Shown: positions 10,770 through 24,070, counted from the first letter of the stretch. The stretch is 60,090 nucleotides of DNA from Parvularia atlantis (GCA_943704415.1 CALSCO010002003.1:1-60090); one strand, 5' to 3'. The notes: generated by a model from the sequence alone, not told the origin. Numbers and translations are program-made.

Positions 10770-13700
10770 ATGGCGGGCGCATCGCGGCGGGGCGGCGGCA
10801 TCCGCGGCGGCGGCGGCGGCGGCGGCGTCGGCGGCGGCGCATCGGTCGACGACGGCGACGACGAGGACGCGATCGACCTCACGGGCGACTCGCCAAAGCG
10901 CGCCGCGGCAGCGGTGGTGCCGGCGGTGGTGCCCGCCGCGCGGCCGGTGCGCACGGTGCTTGCGGCCGCCAGCGTCGACTGGGCGGACGAGGACGAGGAC
11001 GAGGGCGCGGCGCCGACCAAGCGCGCGCGCGTGGTGCACGCGATCGACGCGCCGCTGCCGACCGTGGACGAGCTGCGGCTGCAGCGCGACGCCGCGCGAC
11101 CCGTTGCTACGGGTTTGGCGGCCACTGCGCCCGCTGCGCCCGCTGTGCCTGCTGCGCCTGCCGCCGCTGCGCGACCTGCGCCGATGCCAGCGACGGCACC
11201 GGTGGCACGTGCACGGCCACCTCGGCCAGCATCCGCACCGGCACCCACCCCGCCACGACCCGCAGTACCGACCGCAACTCCGCCACGGCCCGCAGCCGCA
11301 TTGCCAAGGCCTGCTCCGGCGCCGACAGCAACACCGCCACGACCCGCACCGCCACGACCGCCACCGGCGCCCATGGCAACACCACCGCCGAAGCCCGCAG
11401 CAGCACGATCCGTGGCGCCACCGCCCGCAACACCGCTGCAACCTGCTCCGGCAGTAGCTCCGGCGACGCCGATGACGCAGCTAGTCGGGCGCGTGCGCGA
11501 GATTCTGCCGCGCGTCTCGCCCGAGCACATCGCGCGCGTCTCGGCCGAGCTCGGCTCAGAGGACGCCGCGATGCTGATTGAGACGCTGATGGAGGAGGGC
11601 CTGTGCGTGCCGCGCCGCCCGCGCGCTGCTGGCGCCTGCTCACCGCGCCGTCGCAGCGAGGGCAGCTCGCAGCCGGCTGACGATGGTGACAACGACGATG
11701 TGCAGTTCGCGGGCGAGCGCGCGCTGGTCAACCTCGCCGACGGCACGCCGCTCGCGCCCCGCAGTGAACTGCAGTACCAGCGCGAACTCGTGCGTGTCCC
11801 TTCCGTGCACGTACCGGTGTCGCTCACCGCCCGGTGAGCAGATCGACCTCTTCCCGGACATCGACCCCACGTTTGCGCTCGAGGTCATCCGCGCGCAAAT
11901 GCCCAACGGCCCCGAGATGGAGGTCGTCGCGCGCTCGGTCAACCAGATCACCGACGCGCAGACGTACCCAAAGGCGCAGCGTGGCAAGGCCGCGCGCATG
12001 ACGGTGCGTTCGTTGTGCTTGTGACCCCGCGCGAGGCGTGACAGCGCTGCGCAGGACCCGTTCAAGGCCAACGAGCCGGTCGACGAGGAGTACGCGGACC
12101 AGGCGCTGCAGATCCTCAAGAACGACTTTGCCACAATCAAGGTGCCCGAGCTGCGCGCGATCTTCTACAACAAGAATCGTACGTGCGCTCTCGCATCGCA
12201 CTCGCGCCTAACGCCGTCACAGGCCGCTACGCCGCCGCCTGGAAGCACATCACGGACCTGCTGCGCTTCCCCGACCCGAACAAGGAGCTGACGATGGTTA
12301 CGCGCCGCCGGCCGCACGAGCCGCGCAAGCCGCTGGTCCGCATGCCAGTTGCGCTGCCTCGCGCGACTGACGCACTCGCGTGCCCAGCACCCGGTACTCG
12401 TCGAGGAGCTCGACTATGTCAGCCGGTACAAGCAGAGCGTGCCGCCTGACCAGCTGCCGACATCGCCGTCGAAGCGCAAGATGAGCGAGCTGGACGACGT
12501 CGACGCGTTCGAGTGTCTGTGCTGCTGTGACACGTTCGCGTTCGACACGATGGTGCAGTGCGACGACGGGCACCTGTTTTGCCGCACCTGCCTCAAGCGG
12601 TGCCGTGCGCACCGGCCCGCATTCGCGGCGCATGGTTGACCCTTGCTCCGTTGCAGCTATGTCGAACAGGCCGTTTTTGACGCCGGGCGCATCGACCTCG
12701 CGTGCATGTCAGGCGACTGCAAGGCCTCGTTCAGCAGGACGCAGGTGCACGGCACCGCTGCCTGCTAGGTCGACATGTGGCTGACGCACTGCGCACAGCT
12801 GGACCGCGCGCTGCCCGAGAACTTGCGCAGCAAGCTGGACGAGCGCAAGACCGAGAAGGACCTGGAGACGATTGAGGGCCTGGTCAAGTGCCCGTTTTGC
12901 AGCTACGCAGGTGAGACCACTGGCTGTGACGACTGCGGTGCCTTAGCCAGACGTGCGTGCGTGCGCAGAGTTCAACGACAACCCGAACGACAGCGTGCTC
13001 GTGTGTAAGAATCCGGACTGCGGCAAGGAGTCGTGCCGGTGGTGCAAGGTGCGCGCACTGCGAGCACTGCGTGCACCGTGCTCTAACCGACCTGTCGCAG
13101 GAGGACAACCACATTCCGAAGCGCTGCAGCGAGATCGAAAAGTCGTCCGACACAAAGAAGCGCCTAACGATGTGCGCCGTCCGTGCGCGAGGCCTGCCCG
13201 GTTTGACTGACCGCAATGCGTTCGCGCAGCGAGGAGCGCATGACAGAGGCGCGCATCCGCACTTGCCACAAGTGCAACGCGCGCTTCTTCAAGACCGAGG
13301 GCTGCAACATGATGACGTGCCGGTGCGGCGCGCTCATGTGCTACATCTGCCGCGAGCCCATTCCATCCAAGATCGGCTACGGTACGCGCGCACCTTGCAG
13401 CCCCCCCATAACCGTGCTCACGACCGCGCACGCGGCCCGCCAGCGCACTTTTGTCAGCACGTTCACGAGCCCGGCAAGGGCTGCACGCAGTGCGTCAAGT
13501 GCATGCTCTTCACCAACGCCGAGCAGGACGACCTGCGCGCCGTCGAGGAGGCGCGCAAGGCCGCCGAGGGTGCGCCGGACGCCACTTTTCGTGCGCCTCG
13601 CTGACCCGGCACCGCCAGCCGAGGCGAACGGCGGTGTGGCGCCAGCAGCCGCGCCGCCCGCGGCCGCAGCCGCATTGACAGGACGCGCGCTGGCGGTCGT

Positions 13701-13898
13701 GCAGGCGCTCGACGCGCACCAACAGTATCTGCAACAGATGCAGCAGCAGCTCGTCGCGCTCGGCCCGCCCATGCCGCCCGTACCGCATGCGCCGGCCTTC
13801 AAGTGCGTTCGCTCGTTCACCGCGCGGTTTTGCTGACTGTCGTCCGCGCCAGCGTCCCCGACGTCATGCCCGTCAGGCACAGCCGCCGCCACTTGTAA
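10770..13898 (+). CDS. RNF216: RNF216/TRIAD3-type RBR E3 ubiquitin ligase
   Basis: RBR ligases pass ubiquitin from an E2 through a cysteine in RING2 to the substrate. The start is the ATG at 10770. An acidic/Gly-rich N-terminus ([14 protein letters not shown] resembles a SUMO-interaction motif) leads to a long Pro/Ala stretch (11110-11460) and a UBA/CUE-like helix set ([19 protein letters not shown]). RING1 is at 12510-12610 ([27 protein letters not shown]). The IBR is at about 12885-13060 ([24 protein letters not shown]). RING2 is at 13250-13380 ([29 protein letters not shown]), with the Cys of EGCN at the catalytic position. The post-RING2 motif [16 protein letters not shown] matches the RNF216 linker. 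The last intron is 13803-13851, and the tail ends [11 protein letters not shown]. Domain order and spacing match RNF216 rather than Parkin or HHARI. Confidence 0.9.
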
Positions 13899-13952
13899 GG
13901 CCCGTTTCTGTTTTGCGGGGCTCGGGGGTGAACAGATTTCTTCTGCGCGCGC

Positions 13953-16900
13953 TCACTGGCTCGATTGCTGCGCGAGCGGCACGGACAGGTAGTCGTAGCT
14001 GCACGTGCGACCGGTCAGTAAGCACCGTCGCGCTCGCCATTGAGCGCGGCGCACGCGCGCACCACGGCGCGCACAGGCGCTCGGGCTTTTGTAGGCCAAA
14101 TTTGAGGATCGGGTACTGCCGCGTCGACGGCAAGCAGTTGGAGCAGCCGATTCGCCCACAGTGCCGGCAGTGGTGCTTCCTGCTCGTGCGCATTAGAACG
14201 TCAGCGAGACACAGCCAGCGCGTGCCGCCACCGCACCGCTTCTGGAAACTGAACTTGGCTTGGCAGATCTCGCAGTTGGGGCCGTCCTGCCACGGCATGT
14301 CCTTGTCGATCAGCTCTGCGTCGTCGTGTGACCGCGTCAGACCTACGTGCGAATGTGCGCGTGGGCGAGCGCACCGAGCAGCTGGCGCTGAAGACGCAGA
14401 CGTGCGGCGGCTGCGACGCGGGGCCACCAAGTGAGACTGACAGCGGACGCGTCGCAGCATGGCGCACCAAGGTCGTCCGTGCCCTCGGTCGCGATGTAGT
14501 CCATGATGCACTCGCCCGCGCTGTTCTTGGCCATGATCAACGCGCCGCGCCGCATCAGCTCGACGGCGACGACCTACGTATTGCTCAGCAGCTCAGTGGG
14601 CAGCCGCGGAGCAGCACACTGGCACACTTCGTTCGCGTGCAGGTAAGCCTTCAGCAGCGCCGTGTTGCCCTCGCCGTCGCGCACGTCGATGTCCTCGGCG
14701 GCCGCGCAGAGCATCTCGAGGATGGCGATGATGCCCTCCGAGCGGCTCGCGTTGATCGGCGTCGTCGCACGCCCGTTGGCGGCGCCGCGAGCACCTGCCG
14801 ATGCCGCGCGCTTTGGTTGTGCGATGAAGCTGGGACAACGCACGCGCACCCTTCGCCTTGCCGTCGGCCGACGCGCCCCGTGTTGGTGCCGCGCGCGCGA
14901 GAACGTGCAGCGGCAGCTCCTCGCGCGTGTTCACACGCTTGCCCATGCCCGGGGCGCGCTCGATCAGGAGGTGGCTCACGGCCCAGTGCTGCGCCGCGAT
15001 CGCCAGGTGCAGCGCCGTCTCGCCCTCTACGTCCTGCGCGACGCAGCGCGGCTGGCGCACGAGCAGGTCGGCCGCGACGAGGTGGTTGTACAGCGCGGCC
15101 AGGTGCAGCGGCGTCCGCCCGGCGTCGTTCATGATCTCGTGCGCGGACGGATCGGTCTTAAGGATGAGCTCCATCAGCCCCACGAGCCCGCGCGACGCGG
15201 CCATGTGCATGGGCGAGTCGCGTGTCGGGTGGCGGCCCGGGTTGAGCTGCGGCCGCGTATCCAGCGGGTCAGTCGCAGCAGCGCCGTCGAGCACAACCAC
15301 GCACCGCGTTGACCTTGAGTTGCATCAGGAACTGCGCCCCATCGGTGTCGTTCAAGTCGATCGCACGCTGGCGCGCTGCCGTGTGAGTACTACAACGGTC
15401 AGCAGCTGCATCACGCGCCTGCAGAAACGTCAGGCCCGTGCGCTCGTCCACCTCGGTCGAAAAGCCGTTCGAGTGCGCGGCCAGCGCCTGCGCCAGCGGC
15501 ACGTCGCGGAGCGCGTACGCGAGCGCAAACACTGACTGGCCGCGCGAATTCCTGCGCAGCCTTCGTATCAGTACCCGTGCACGCAAGACGGCCGAATCAT
15601 GCGCACTTGAGCGCCGTGTTGAGCGGCTTGTGCCCGGCGCCACGCAGCAGCGCGTGCACGACGCCGATGCGCTTCGTAGCAACGGCCACGTGCAGCGCCG
15701 TCTCGCCTGCAATCGCACGAGTGAGCCAGCGGGTAGCGTGCCAGAAGCCGACGTAGCGCGCACCGGCATCGTCTTGCGCATCCAGGTCGGCGCCCGCGTC
15801 CACTAGTGCCGTGACGACGGCAACTTGATTGAGCAGCGCGGCGACGTGCAGCGGTGTCGTCGGCACTGCGCGGCAGCAATGAGCCGCGTTCGCCACACAA
15901 GTGCGCCCGCTGGACGCACCCTGCGGCAGCTCGACGTCCCATATGCGCGTCCACGGCGTGGGCACGCGCGAGCGCATGTTGACGTTGCACTTGGCCTGCA
16001 CCAGCAACGCGGCGGCGTCCATGTCGCCCTCGACGATGCGACGCATCAGCAGCGGGCAGTCGGTGCCGGGCTCTGCGTGTGCGACGGATGAGCGAGGCGA
16101 TCGCGCGCAAGCACACACACGCACCGCGATGATTTACGTCCGCGCCAGCCTTGACGAGCACGTCCAGCACGGGCGTGGGCGCACCCATCAGCAGTGCGAG
16201 GTTGAGCGGCGACGTGATCATCGCGGCGACGTTGGGGATGCTGGCATGGCCTCGTCAGCGCGCGAGTGGATGGCGCACAGACCACCACACGCACGCAGCC
16301 ACGGACGGCGGCACCGACTCGTTCGAGAAGCTGCCCGGTGCAAGCGTGACGGCGGCCTGCGGGTCGGCGGTGCACAGTGAGCGCAGGATCTGTGGCACAG
16401 TCAGCGCCATCACCGCTGGCGCACGCGCGGCAGGCACGCACGTCCACGCGCCCGTACAAGATCGCGAGCACGACGGCCGACTGCCCGAGCGGGTCGACGT
16501 CGACCACAGGCGCGCGCGCCGAAATGTAAAACTGCGCAATCGCCTCGCAGTCGCCACAGTAGGCTGCCGCGAGCTCGTCCTCCTCGACGCTGCCCGTCGG
16601 CTGCACCGGGGCTGAGCGCACAATCGCACGGCCGAGGTGCCTGCGACGCAATTGACGGTCAGCGGGTGGGCCCAAGCGCGCCACGCGGCGACGGCGAACG
16701 TGTAGCCATCCTGGGTCTTGATCGACAGCGACGCGCCGCGCTGGACGAGCTGGCCGGCGAATGCGCGCTCGCCGCGCTCGAGCGCGAGCCAGAGCAAGTT
16801 GTACCCTGCGCACGGCGGCACGTCAGTCGGTCCTGCGCAGTGCCGGTGCACCACCTTCGTTGTCGACCAGGTCTAGCGGCAGCTGGCCATGCTGCAGCAG

Positions 16901-19238
16901 GACCTGCGCGTACGACATCGGGCCGCGCTGCAGGGCGACGTGCATCGGCGTCTGGCCCTCTGCACAGAGAGTGAGCCGTCGCCACGACAGGGCGTCTGTG
17001 CGCGCGCACCCGCGTTCTGCAGCGTGACGTCGGCGCCCGCCTCGAGCAGCATGACGAGCACGTCCTGCTTGCCGTCGATGGCGCAGACCGCGTGCTGCCC
17101 ACGCGAGTGAGCGGCGGCCCACCCGCACGCAGTTCGCACGCACCAGCGGCGACTCCTTGGCATTGTTGACGTCGTTGACGTTGGCGCGGTTGCTCAGTAG
17201 GAAGCGCACGGCCTGCACGTCCAGCGAGCGCACGGCGCGGTGCAGCAGCGTCGACCCGTCGGCCATGCGCTCGTTGCAGTTGGCGCCTGCCCCATCCGCA
17301 GAGGGTCAGCGACGTCGTACGCACGCATCGGGGCGCACCCTTGGCGATCACGGCCGCCGCTGCCGAGTACATCCCCGAGGCGAGAGAGTTCCACAGCACC
17401 GAGTTGTTGTACCGATCTGCGCAGCCTGCTGTCAGCAGCGCGCGTGGTACGGGCACGCGTGGCGAACCACGCAGGTTGACGTTGATCCGCGGCTGGCTCA
17501 GGAGCAGGTCCGTGATGTCTTTGTACGACAGGCGCACGGCGAGGTGCAGCGCCGTCGTACCGTCGCTCTGCGGAACGTCGCGGCTCAGACGCAGCACGGC
17601 CCCCCTGCGGCAGCGCGACGCACATCCGGCGACGTGCCCAGGGCCTGTGCGTTCACGTCGGCGCCCGCCTCGAGCAGCGCGGCGAGGATCGGCAGCTGGT
17701 TTGTGCGCGTGGCCAGCTGCACAGCGTGTCAGCACCCATGGCGTGCACGTGCGCTCCGTCAACTCACGTGCACGGGCCGCAGGCCGCTGTCCTCGATCGC
17801 CGCCTCGGCGTCCGCGCCATGCTTCAGCAGGAACAGCGCTGCGAAGCTGTCGCCCTCCTCGATCGCAGCCATGAGGATCGAGCGGTGGCGCTCGAGCGTG
17901 AGCGACGCGTTCGCCCCACGCTCAATCAGCGTGCTCGCGATGCTCTCGTGCCGCGTGCGCAGGGCGACCTGCAGCGGCGAGAGGCCTGGTGCGGACGCGT
18001 GAGGCGCACCATCCACCGCGCGACAGCCAGGCCGCGCACCGTTCTCGTCCAGCTCGTCCACACGCGCCTGCACGTCCGGCTCGAGAAGGAACAGAAACAC
18101 GACGTCCTCGCGCGCCTGGCGCACGGCAAGACTGCACACCCACCGCTCAGCTACGGCCCCGGGTCCAAAGCCGCCACGCACTGCAGAAAATGGTGTGACT
18201 TGGCCCGGTACACCTCAGCCATCAGGCTCGCGTCGAGCGTGTCAAAGTCCGCCGTGGTGATGTTGTCAAACTCGCTCACGATGATCTCGAGCGCGGCCTG
18301 TACCGTCCGTCAGCCACATGCTGAGGCGGCCGCGAAGACGGTTGGGCGCACCTGGCGCAGCTCTGGTGCCTTGAGCCGGTTCGCCTCGACGAAAAGGCGC
18401 GTGCAGTTGGCGCGGTCGAGCATGCCGATAAGCACGGTCTCCATGGCCTTGCGCAGCGCCACGAGTCCGTGCGCCTAGCTCGCGAGCGTCAGCGGCAGGT
18501 GCGAGCACGCATGGGCGCACGCACATCCGCCAGCGACAGAATCTGCACCGCCAGGCGATCATTCAGGTTGAGCATCTCGATACTGTCCGTGTACAGGAAG
18601 CGCAGAAGCACAGTGAACGTCTCCGCGCTGACGCCGTCCGCGATCGCGATCTCGCTCACGTCGTCGAGGTCGGCCTGCGCGGCGGCGGCACATTGCTCAG
18701 TGATGCGATCTGGTCGGGCGCGGAGCGCGCGGCGTGCCTCGCGGAAGAACTTTGAGCGCGCGTTGAGCACAAACTTGTGCGCCGGGATGCGCTTGCCCTC
18801 GACCACGACGGCGACGTCGCTGAACCGCGGCGAGGCGAAGAGCGCGTGGACCGTGCTGACGATCTCGGTCACGTACACCTTGGGACGATCGCGTCGGGCA
18901 GCGTCAGATCGCGTCGGGCAGCGTCAGATCGCGTCCAGTGCAGACGTCGCACGCTCACCTCTGCGCCGTCAGCACTGTCGGCGTCACCCAGCCGGCGCTG
19001 CAGCCGCTCGTGCGCCTGCTTGAGCTGCATGTGCTCCTCGTTGAGCTTGGCGAAGCGCTCGCGCAGCACCTGCAGGTTGCGCGTCGTCGTGCGCAGCGCG
19101 GCCTCGGCGTCTGCGTCGCTCGCGTCAGCCCGATCGCGTCCTGATGTATCCAATGCGCCGCGCACCGACGCCGCGCGGGCCGTCGACGCCGTCGCTCGCG
19201 GGCGACGCGGGCGATGCGCCGGCCGACGTCGCCCGCAT
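13953..19238 (-). CDS. ANKFY1: Rabankyrin-5 (ANKFY1) ortholog: coiled coil, BTB, ankyrin repeats, FYVE
   Basis: In animals Rabankyrin-5 is a Rab5 effector on PI3P-positive early endosomes and macropinosomes. The start at 19238 (MRATSAGASPASPASDGVDG) splices into a coiled coil (NLQVLRERFAKLNEEHMQL), as in ANKFY1. A BTB domain follows at 18870-18560 (FSDVAVVVEGKRIPAHKFVL). Some 20 ankyrin repeats fill about 18130-14600 (SILMAAIEEGDSFAALFLLK; ETALHLAIAAQHWAVSHLLI). The C-terminus is a FYVE finger, 14320-13990, with WQDGPNCEICQAKFSFQKR, then HHCRHCGRIGCSNC and a final Cys pair in ERLCAPC formed across an intron; the protein ends in a short tail at 13953. The RHHCR-type basic patch that reads PI3P is present. 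Domain order is identical to ANKFY1 from end to end. It converges on the RNF216 gene with 54 bp between stops. Confidence 0.92.
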
Positions 19239-19371
19239 CCTTCCTCCACACCTGTGTCAAAGCGGCTGTCCACTGCAACGCAATAGCATTCAAGCTCGGC
19301 CATGCTGGGTGACGCGCACTTTCACCAAGGCTCGTCGCTCAGAACCGCCTGGCTAAGCAGTCACATTCCCA

Positions 19372-22127
19372 ATGGCGGCGGTGGTCTTCGAGGCGCGCGT
19401 GCGCGTGCGTCAGCGCAGCCGGGTGCGTCTCCTGCGCGACATGCGCCGTCCGACGGACCGCTGACGGACCGCTGACGATGGCCGCCCGTGCCGGCTGGTG
19501 CAGGACGTGCGCAAGCACATCGCGGCCGCGCTCGCCACGGGCCCGCCGCCGCCGCCGCCGCTGCGCCGCTGCGTGATCACCGCGACGCACCTCACCGTCA
19601 CAAAGCTCCCGCCAGACCCGCCCGCCGTCAAGGCGCACGTCGATCTGAGCGGCGCGGCGCTGGTGGACCGCGGCGTGATGTGCGCGATGCGCGCGATCAG
19701 CAGCCGCGCTGACACCGAGCGGCGGCGCACGCCCAGCGAGCTCGAGATCGTCGATCGCGACGGCGCGCCGCTGACGCTCGTGTGCGACGGACCGGACGAG
19801 AAGGAGGCGTGGACGCGGCTCATCGTCGGTGTCGCGGCGCGCCGGCGCTTCGGTGACGACGCGCAGCCGCCGCCGATGTGGCGCCACCGGCTCGTCGGCG
19901 GCACGCTCTGGGCCGCGGCGCTCGCCGGCAGCGCGGCTGAGCTCGACCAGTTTGTGCTCGCGCTGTCGGAGCGCCTTGTGATGACGGCGTCGGGCGTCGT
20001 GATCCAGCACGTTGCGCGGGCGCAGGACGAGCTCACGGCGGCGCTACACGAGCTGCTCCTGAAACGGCGCGTCGCGTCCGCGTCTCGGTGTTGTTTTTTT
20101 TTTCAACTCAGCGCACTGACGCGTGTGTGCAGGGACGACGAGGGCTTCCTGCCGCTGCACTGCGCCGCTGCGGCGACGTTGCCCGAGGGCGTCGAGTGGC
20201 TCGTCGAAAAGGGCGCGGACGTGAACGCAACCGCGGGCGACGGCCGCAGCGCGCTGCACATCGCGAGCTCCGCGGGCCACCGCGACGTCGTCGAGAAGCT
20301 GCTGGCGCTGGGCGCCAAGCCCAACTTGCGTGCGCCGTCGCCCCGTACGTGCGCGCAGTGCACGTGCTCGTCCTGTTGCTGACGCGTGTCGCAGGCCCGT
20401 TTGCGCTGGACTGCTGCCTCGCGGTGGATGATACGGCGCGCATGTGCTCGGTGCTCGTCGTGCTGCTCGACAGCGGCGCGCGCGAGGAGCTCGTCACCGT
20501 CACGCCCGAGATCGTTGCGCGCCTCGAGCGGCTGCAGGGGCCCGACGCCGCGTCCTTCGGTGCGCGGCCGTGCTGGCGGTTGCTGTTCTGACAATGACGT
20601 GCAGACTTTCGCAACGCCTTTGCCGATGAGGAGGGCATCGGCCGCTTTGCGTCGTGGTTCCAGCGACTCGGCCCGCTGTCGCGCGTGATGCCGCAGCTGC
20701 GCCAGGTGTCACGGCACTTTTCGCGCAAGACCGTGGCCGTGAATCGCGCGACCTGGGACCGCGCTGGTGCGCGCGCGTGTCGACGTTGCGCACTGCTCGC
20801 CTGACGGGGCGGCTGTGTGCAGTGCTCGATCGCCTGCGCGAGCGCAAGGACTGGCTGCCCGATCTCTCGGCCGACACGTGTGCGATCTGCAGGGTGCAGT
20901 GTCCCCGCTCCGCGCCCGAAACGGCGCGCTGACGGACGGAGGCCGCCCCTGCAGGACGCGTTCACGTTTGTGAGCCGCCGCCACCACTGCCGCTGGTGCA
21001 AGTCGGTTGTGTGCGGGTGCGCCGCGCCTGCGTGCCGCGCTGTGCTCGTTTCAACGACCGCCGCGCGAAGGCCATGCAGCTCGCGCGGGTTGTGGAGCGA
21101 CTCGGTACTCGAGGGCACAATCCGCCTCTGCGACGGCTGCTTCAACGTGTTCTACGCCAAGTATGCGCCGGCGCCGATGGCCGTGGTCGACGCAGGCAAA
21201 GGCAACGCCAAGGTTTGCCGCACGCAGCAGGAGTGGTGCGCTGGTCTGAGCCAGCGCCGTGCCCAGGGCCGCCGCATGTCGCTTTACAACGAGGCAGCCG
21301 CGGTCACGCCGGGCCCGCTCGACGCAGGCAGCGCGCCGAAGGACCCCGTGCCACCGCCCGAGAAGGCGCTGCAGCACCAGGTGCGCCGTCTGGTCGCGCA
21401 CGGCCCTGCCGCTGATGGCCTCCGTGCGCGCAGATCGCCAACAAGGTTGTGCCACTCGGGGTCGGGCGGCTGTTTGCGGCGCTATTTGACGACGGCTCGG
21501 CGTGGCGCGCGCGCTTCCACGAGGCGCGCGGCGACAAGGGTGTGCTCGCGGTCGTCTCATGTAGCACGTCGCTGATGCCGTCGGCGCAGAGCTCGTCGTG
21601 AGCAAGTGGACTGAAGGCCAGCGCACGGTGCGGTACCTAACTCCATCGCAGAGCAAGCTCGGTGTGCGCCGGCACCTCACGAGTGACGTGCTGATGCCGG
21701 TCGCGCAGTCAACGCGAGCCACCTGCCCGTGACCGAGACGCAGACGCTCAAGCAGCGCCGCGACCGCCAGTGCTACGTGGTCGATGTCGCGCTGGACGCG
21801 GAGGGCGTGCCGTACGGCGACTGCTTTGTGGTGCACGTGCGGTACATGCTGACGCACGAGCGCAAGTGTGTCTCGCACTGGCTTCGCCCGCTGGTCGCCG
21901 CTGCTGATTCGCACGCGCGGAAGGGGCCTGGCGCGTCTGAACGTGTCGCTCGCGGTCGAGTGGCGCAAGTCGACGATGATGAAGGGCGCGTCAACGCCGG
22001 CTTGCGCCCATGCTGCCTCTGACGCACGCACGCTGACGACGCAGACCTTATCGTCAAGGCGGCCAGCTCGGTCACGCGCAACTATCTCCGCACGCTCCTC
22101 ACGACGCTGCGCGCGAGCCCGCCTTGA
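19372..22127 (+). CDS. PH - ankyrin - FYVE - VASt lipid-binding protein
   Basis: The start at 19372 (MAAVVFEARVRVRQRSR) joins DVRKHIAAALAT across an 81-nt intron (19423-19503) with two CTGACG branch-like sites. A PH-like domain spans about 19550-19850 (ELEIVDRDGAPLTLVCDG, EKEAWTRLIVGVA). Two ankyrin repeats lie at 20130-20340 (GFLPLHCAAAATLPEGVEWL). A FYVE finger spans 20850-21150 (WLPD, SRRHHCRWCKSVVC, IRLCDGCFNVF). The tail is a VASt domain at 21430-22060: FDDGSAWRARFHEARGDKG, KWTEGQRTVRYLTPSQSK, VPYGDCFVVHVRYMLTHERK, VEWRKSTMMKG. VASt domains bind or move sterols and lipids at membrane contacts; FYVE reads PI3P. I infer an endosome-ER lipid sensor or transfer factor. I do not know a named protein with this exact order. 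The TGA at 22127 is provisional because coding-like sequence continues beyond it. Confidence 0.8.
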
Positions 22128-22437
22128 CCCACTCGCTGCCCCACAACGTCATTGTACAGCCCACTGCACATTCCGTCGACCTTCGGGGTCTTCTGCTCGC
22201 TGCCGCGGGCGGCCGCGCGCAGTCGGCGCAGCGCGGCGAGGCGTGGGCATTCTCGGGCACGTTCGACGTCGTTATCATGATGCGCGACCATCCAGCGCTT
22301 CGCGTGCTCAGCACGGCCGCGTCCGGCGCCGACTTTGCCAACAAGACTGGCTGGTCGCTCACCGATCGCGTGCGCCGCACGCCGCCTGACGATATCGGCC
22401 TGCTGGGCGCGGCGCTGGCGCAGCTGTACAAGGGCCT
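22128..22437 (+). other. unassigned coding-like stretch downstream of the VASt gene
   Basis: One plus-strand frame through this stretch is open, with strongly GC-biased third codon positions and natural composition (GEAWAFSGTFDVVIMMRDH, DFANKTGWSLTDRVRRTPPD). It has no good ATG before 22277. A phase-matched link from the VASt gene is possible: an intron from a weak GTCACG site near 22072 to TTGTACAG at 22155, with CTTGACC as branch point, removes the TGA at 22127. The open frame then runs into the antisense of the DEAD-box gene without a clear stop, so the model cannot be closed. It may be a longer C-terminus of the VASt protein or the remnant of another gene. Confidence 0.4.
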
Positions 22438-23989
22438 CTACACGCGAGCATTGATGTTGTGCTCCTCTGGGCTTTGCAGTGCCTCGCCATCGGTCTTGCG
22501 CGTCTTCTTGCGCAGGCTGCGTTTGCGGCTAAAAAGGTGGTCGAGCGCGGGTGCACCGTCGGCCACGGTCGCCCGCAGACGCTCGGCCAGGTCGCGCTGC
22601 TGCGAGCCGACAAAGTGCAGCACTGCGCGGAAGCCCGGCATTGAGCGTGTCGTACCTGCGCGCACACAGGCACGCACCGTGGCCGGTCTTGCCGGCGCGC
22701 GCCGTGCGGCCGATACGGTGCAAGTAGTCGACCGCGCTCAGCGCAAAGTCAAACTGCACGACGCGCTGCACGTCTGCGGCGCCATCAGCACCGACAGGGG
22801 CGGCGCGGCGATGCGGGTGGGCGCACCGGGGATGTCGATGCCGCGCGAAGCCAGGTCCGTGCACACGATCACGCGGTGGGCGTCGGCGGCGGACAGCGTG
22901 AGCAGGCGCGTCAACGCATCAATGCGGCCCTCTGGTGCGACCTAAGCGTCAGTGGCACACTCAGCCAGCGCCAGCGAACGGACGCACGCGAGCGGTCCGC
23001 CGGTTCCGTGTCAGCCACCGAGCTCGCCGTGCGGAAGAAGGCCTCGCACGCAAAGCCGCGGCGCGTCAGCTCGTCGTGCAGCTGCACGGCCGTGCGCGCC
23101 GTGTTGGCGAAGACCATCGTTTTCTGCTCGGTGCGGGCGCACGGTTAGGTCGACGACTGCTTGCCAGCGGCACATACCCCGCTCGTGTGCCGTCGCAGGT
23201 GCGTCTCGAGGGCGGCCAGGCGCTCGTCAAAGCCGACAAGTCCGTTCACAAACTCCTCCGTGAGCGTGTCGACACGCCGGTGCAGCCCCTCGTCCTCGTA
23301 CGGCCTAACCTGCGGGAAGAACTGCCGGGTGTGCTTGATCAGCACAGACGAGCGGGGCATGACAGCAGCAGCGCACCCGTCGCAGCTCGGTGAGGACCGG
23401 GTTGCGCGCGTTGGGCGGAAAGGTGGCGCCGGTCGCGATGACCTGCAGCGGGAGGCGCGGCAGGACGCGGCGGTCGCCGCCCTCAGCGCTGCGGCGCTTG
23501 ATCTTGGCCAGCTGGCGCTTGCCGACGAGGCGCTCGGGGAAGGCGTCGCGGTGCAACATCTGCAGCGCGTTGAGCACGAGCCGCGTCGTGTGCTGCACGC
23601 CGCTCGTCAGCAGCAGGTCGAGCTCGTCCAGCGCGAGGATCTGCACAGCCGGCAGCAGCCGCTTGTAGTCCATCGTGACTAGGCTATATCGAGCACGCGC
23701 GTGTCACGATCGTGCCCGCGGTGCACGTGCGCAGCACACGCGCAACACGCACACGCCCGGCGTGGCCACGACGACGTCGGCTGCACCGAGGCCGCGCGCT
23801 CGCGGTGCGACGGCGAGGGCCGTGCGGAACTCGGTGCCGTCCACTGCCGCGCAAGGGAGGGGGCTCGTTTCAGCCCGTGACACGTCGCCCATCATGCGAC
23901 GCTGACACGCACGGAGCGCACGGGCGACGCGCTCCGTTTGCGCCGCGAGCTCGACGGTGGGCACAAGGACGAGTGCGAGCGGGCGCCGC

Positions 23990-24070
<81 letters not shown>

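Noticed and set aside
9752-11827. A 691-codon open frame on the minus strand across the RNF216 5' region
   Set aside because: High GC leaves antisense frames open. Only its part from 10634 downward (BEACH-like gene) has protein-like composition; the rest is Gly/Ala/Arg shadow of the plus-strand gene.
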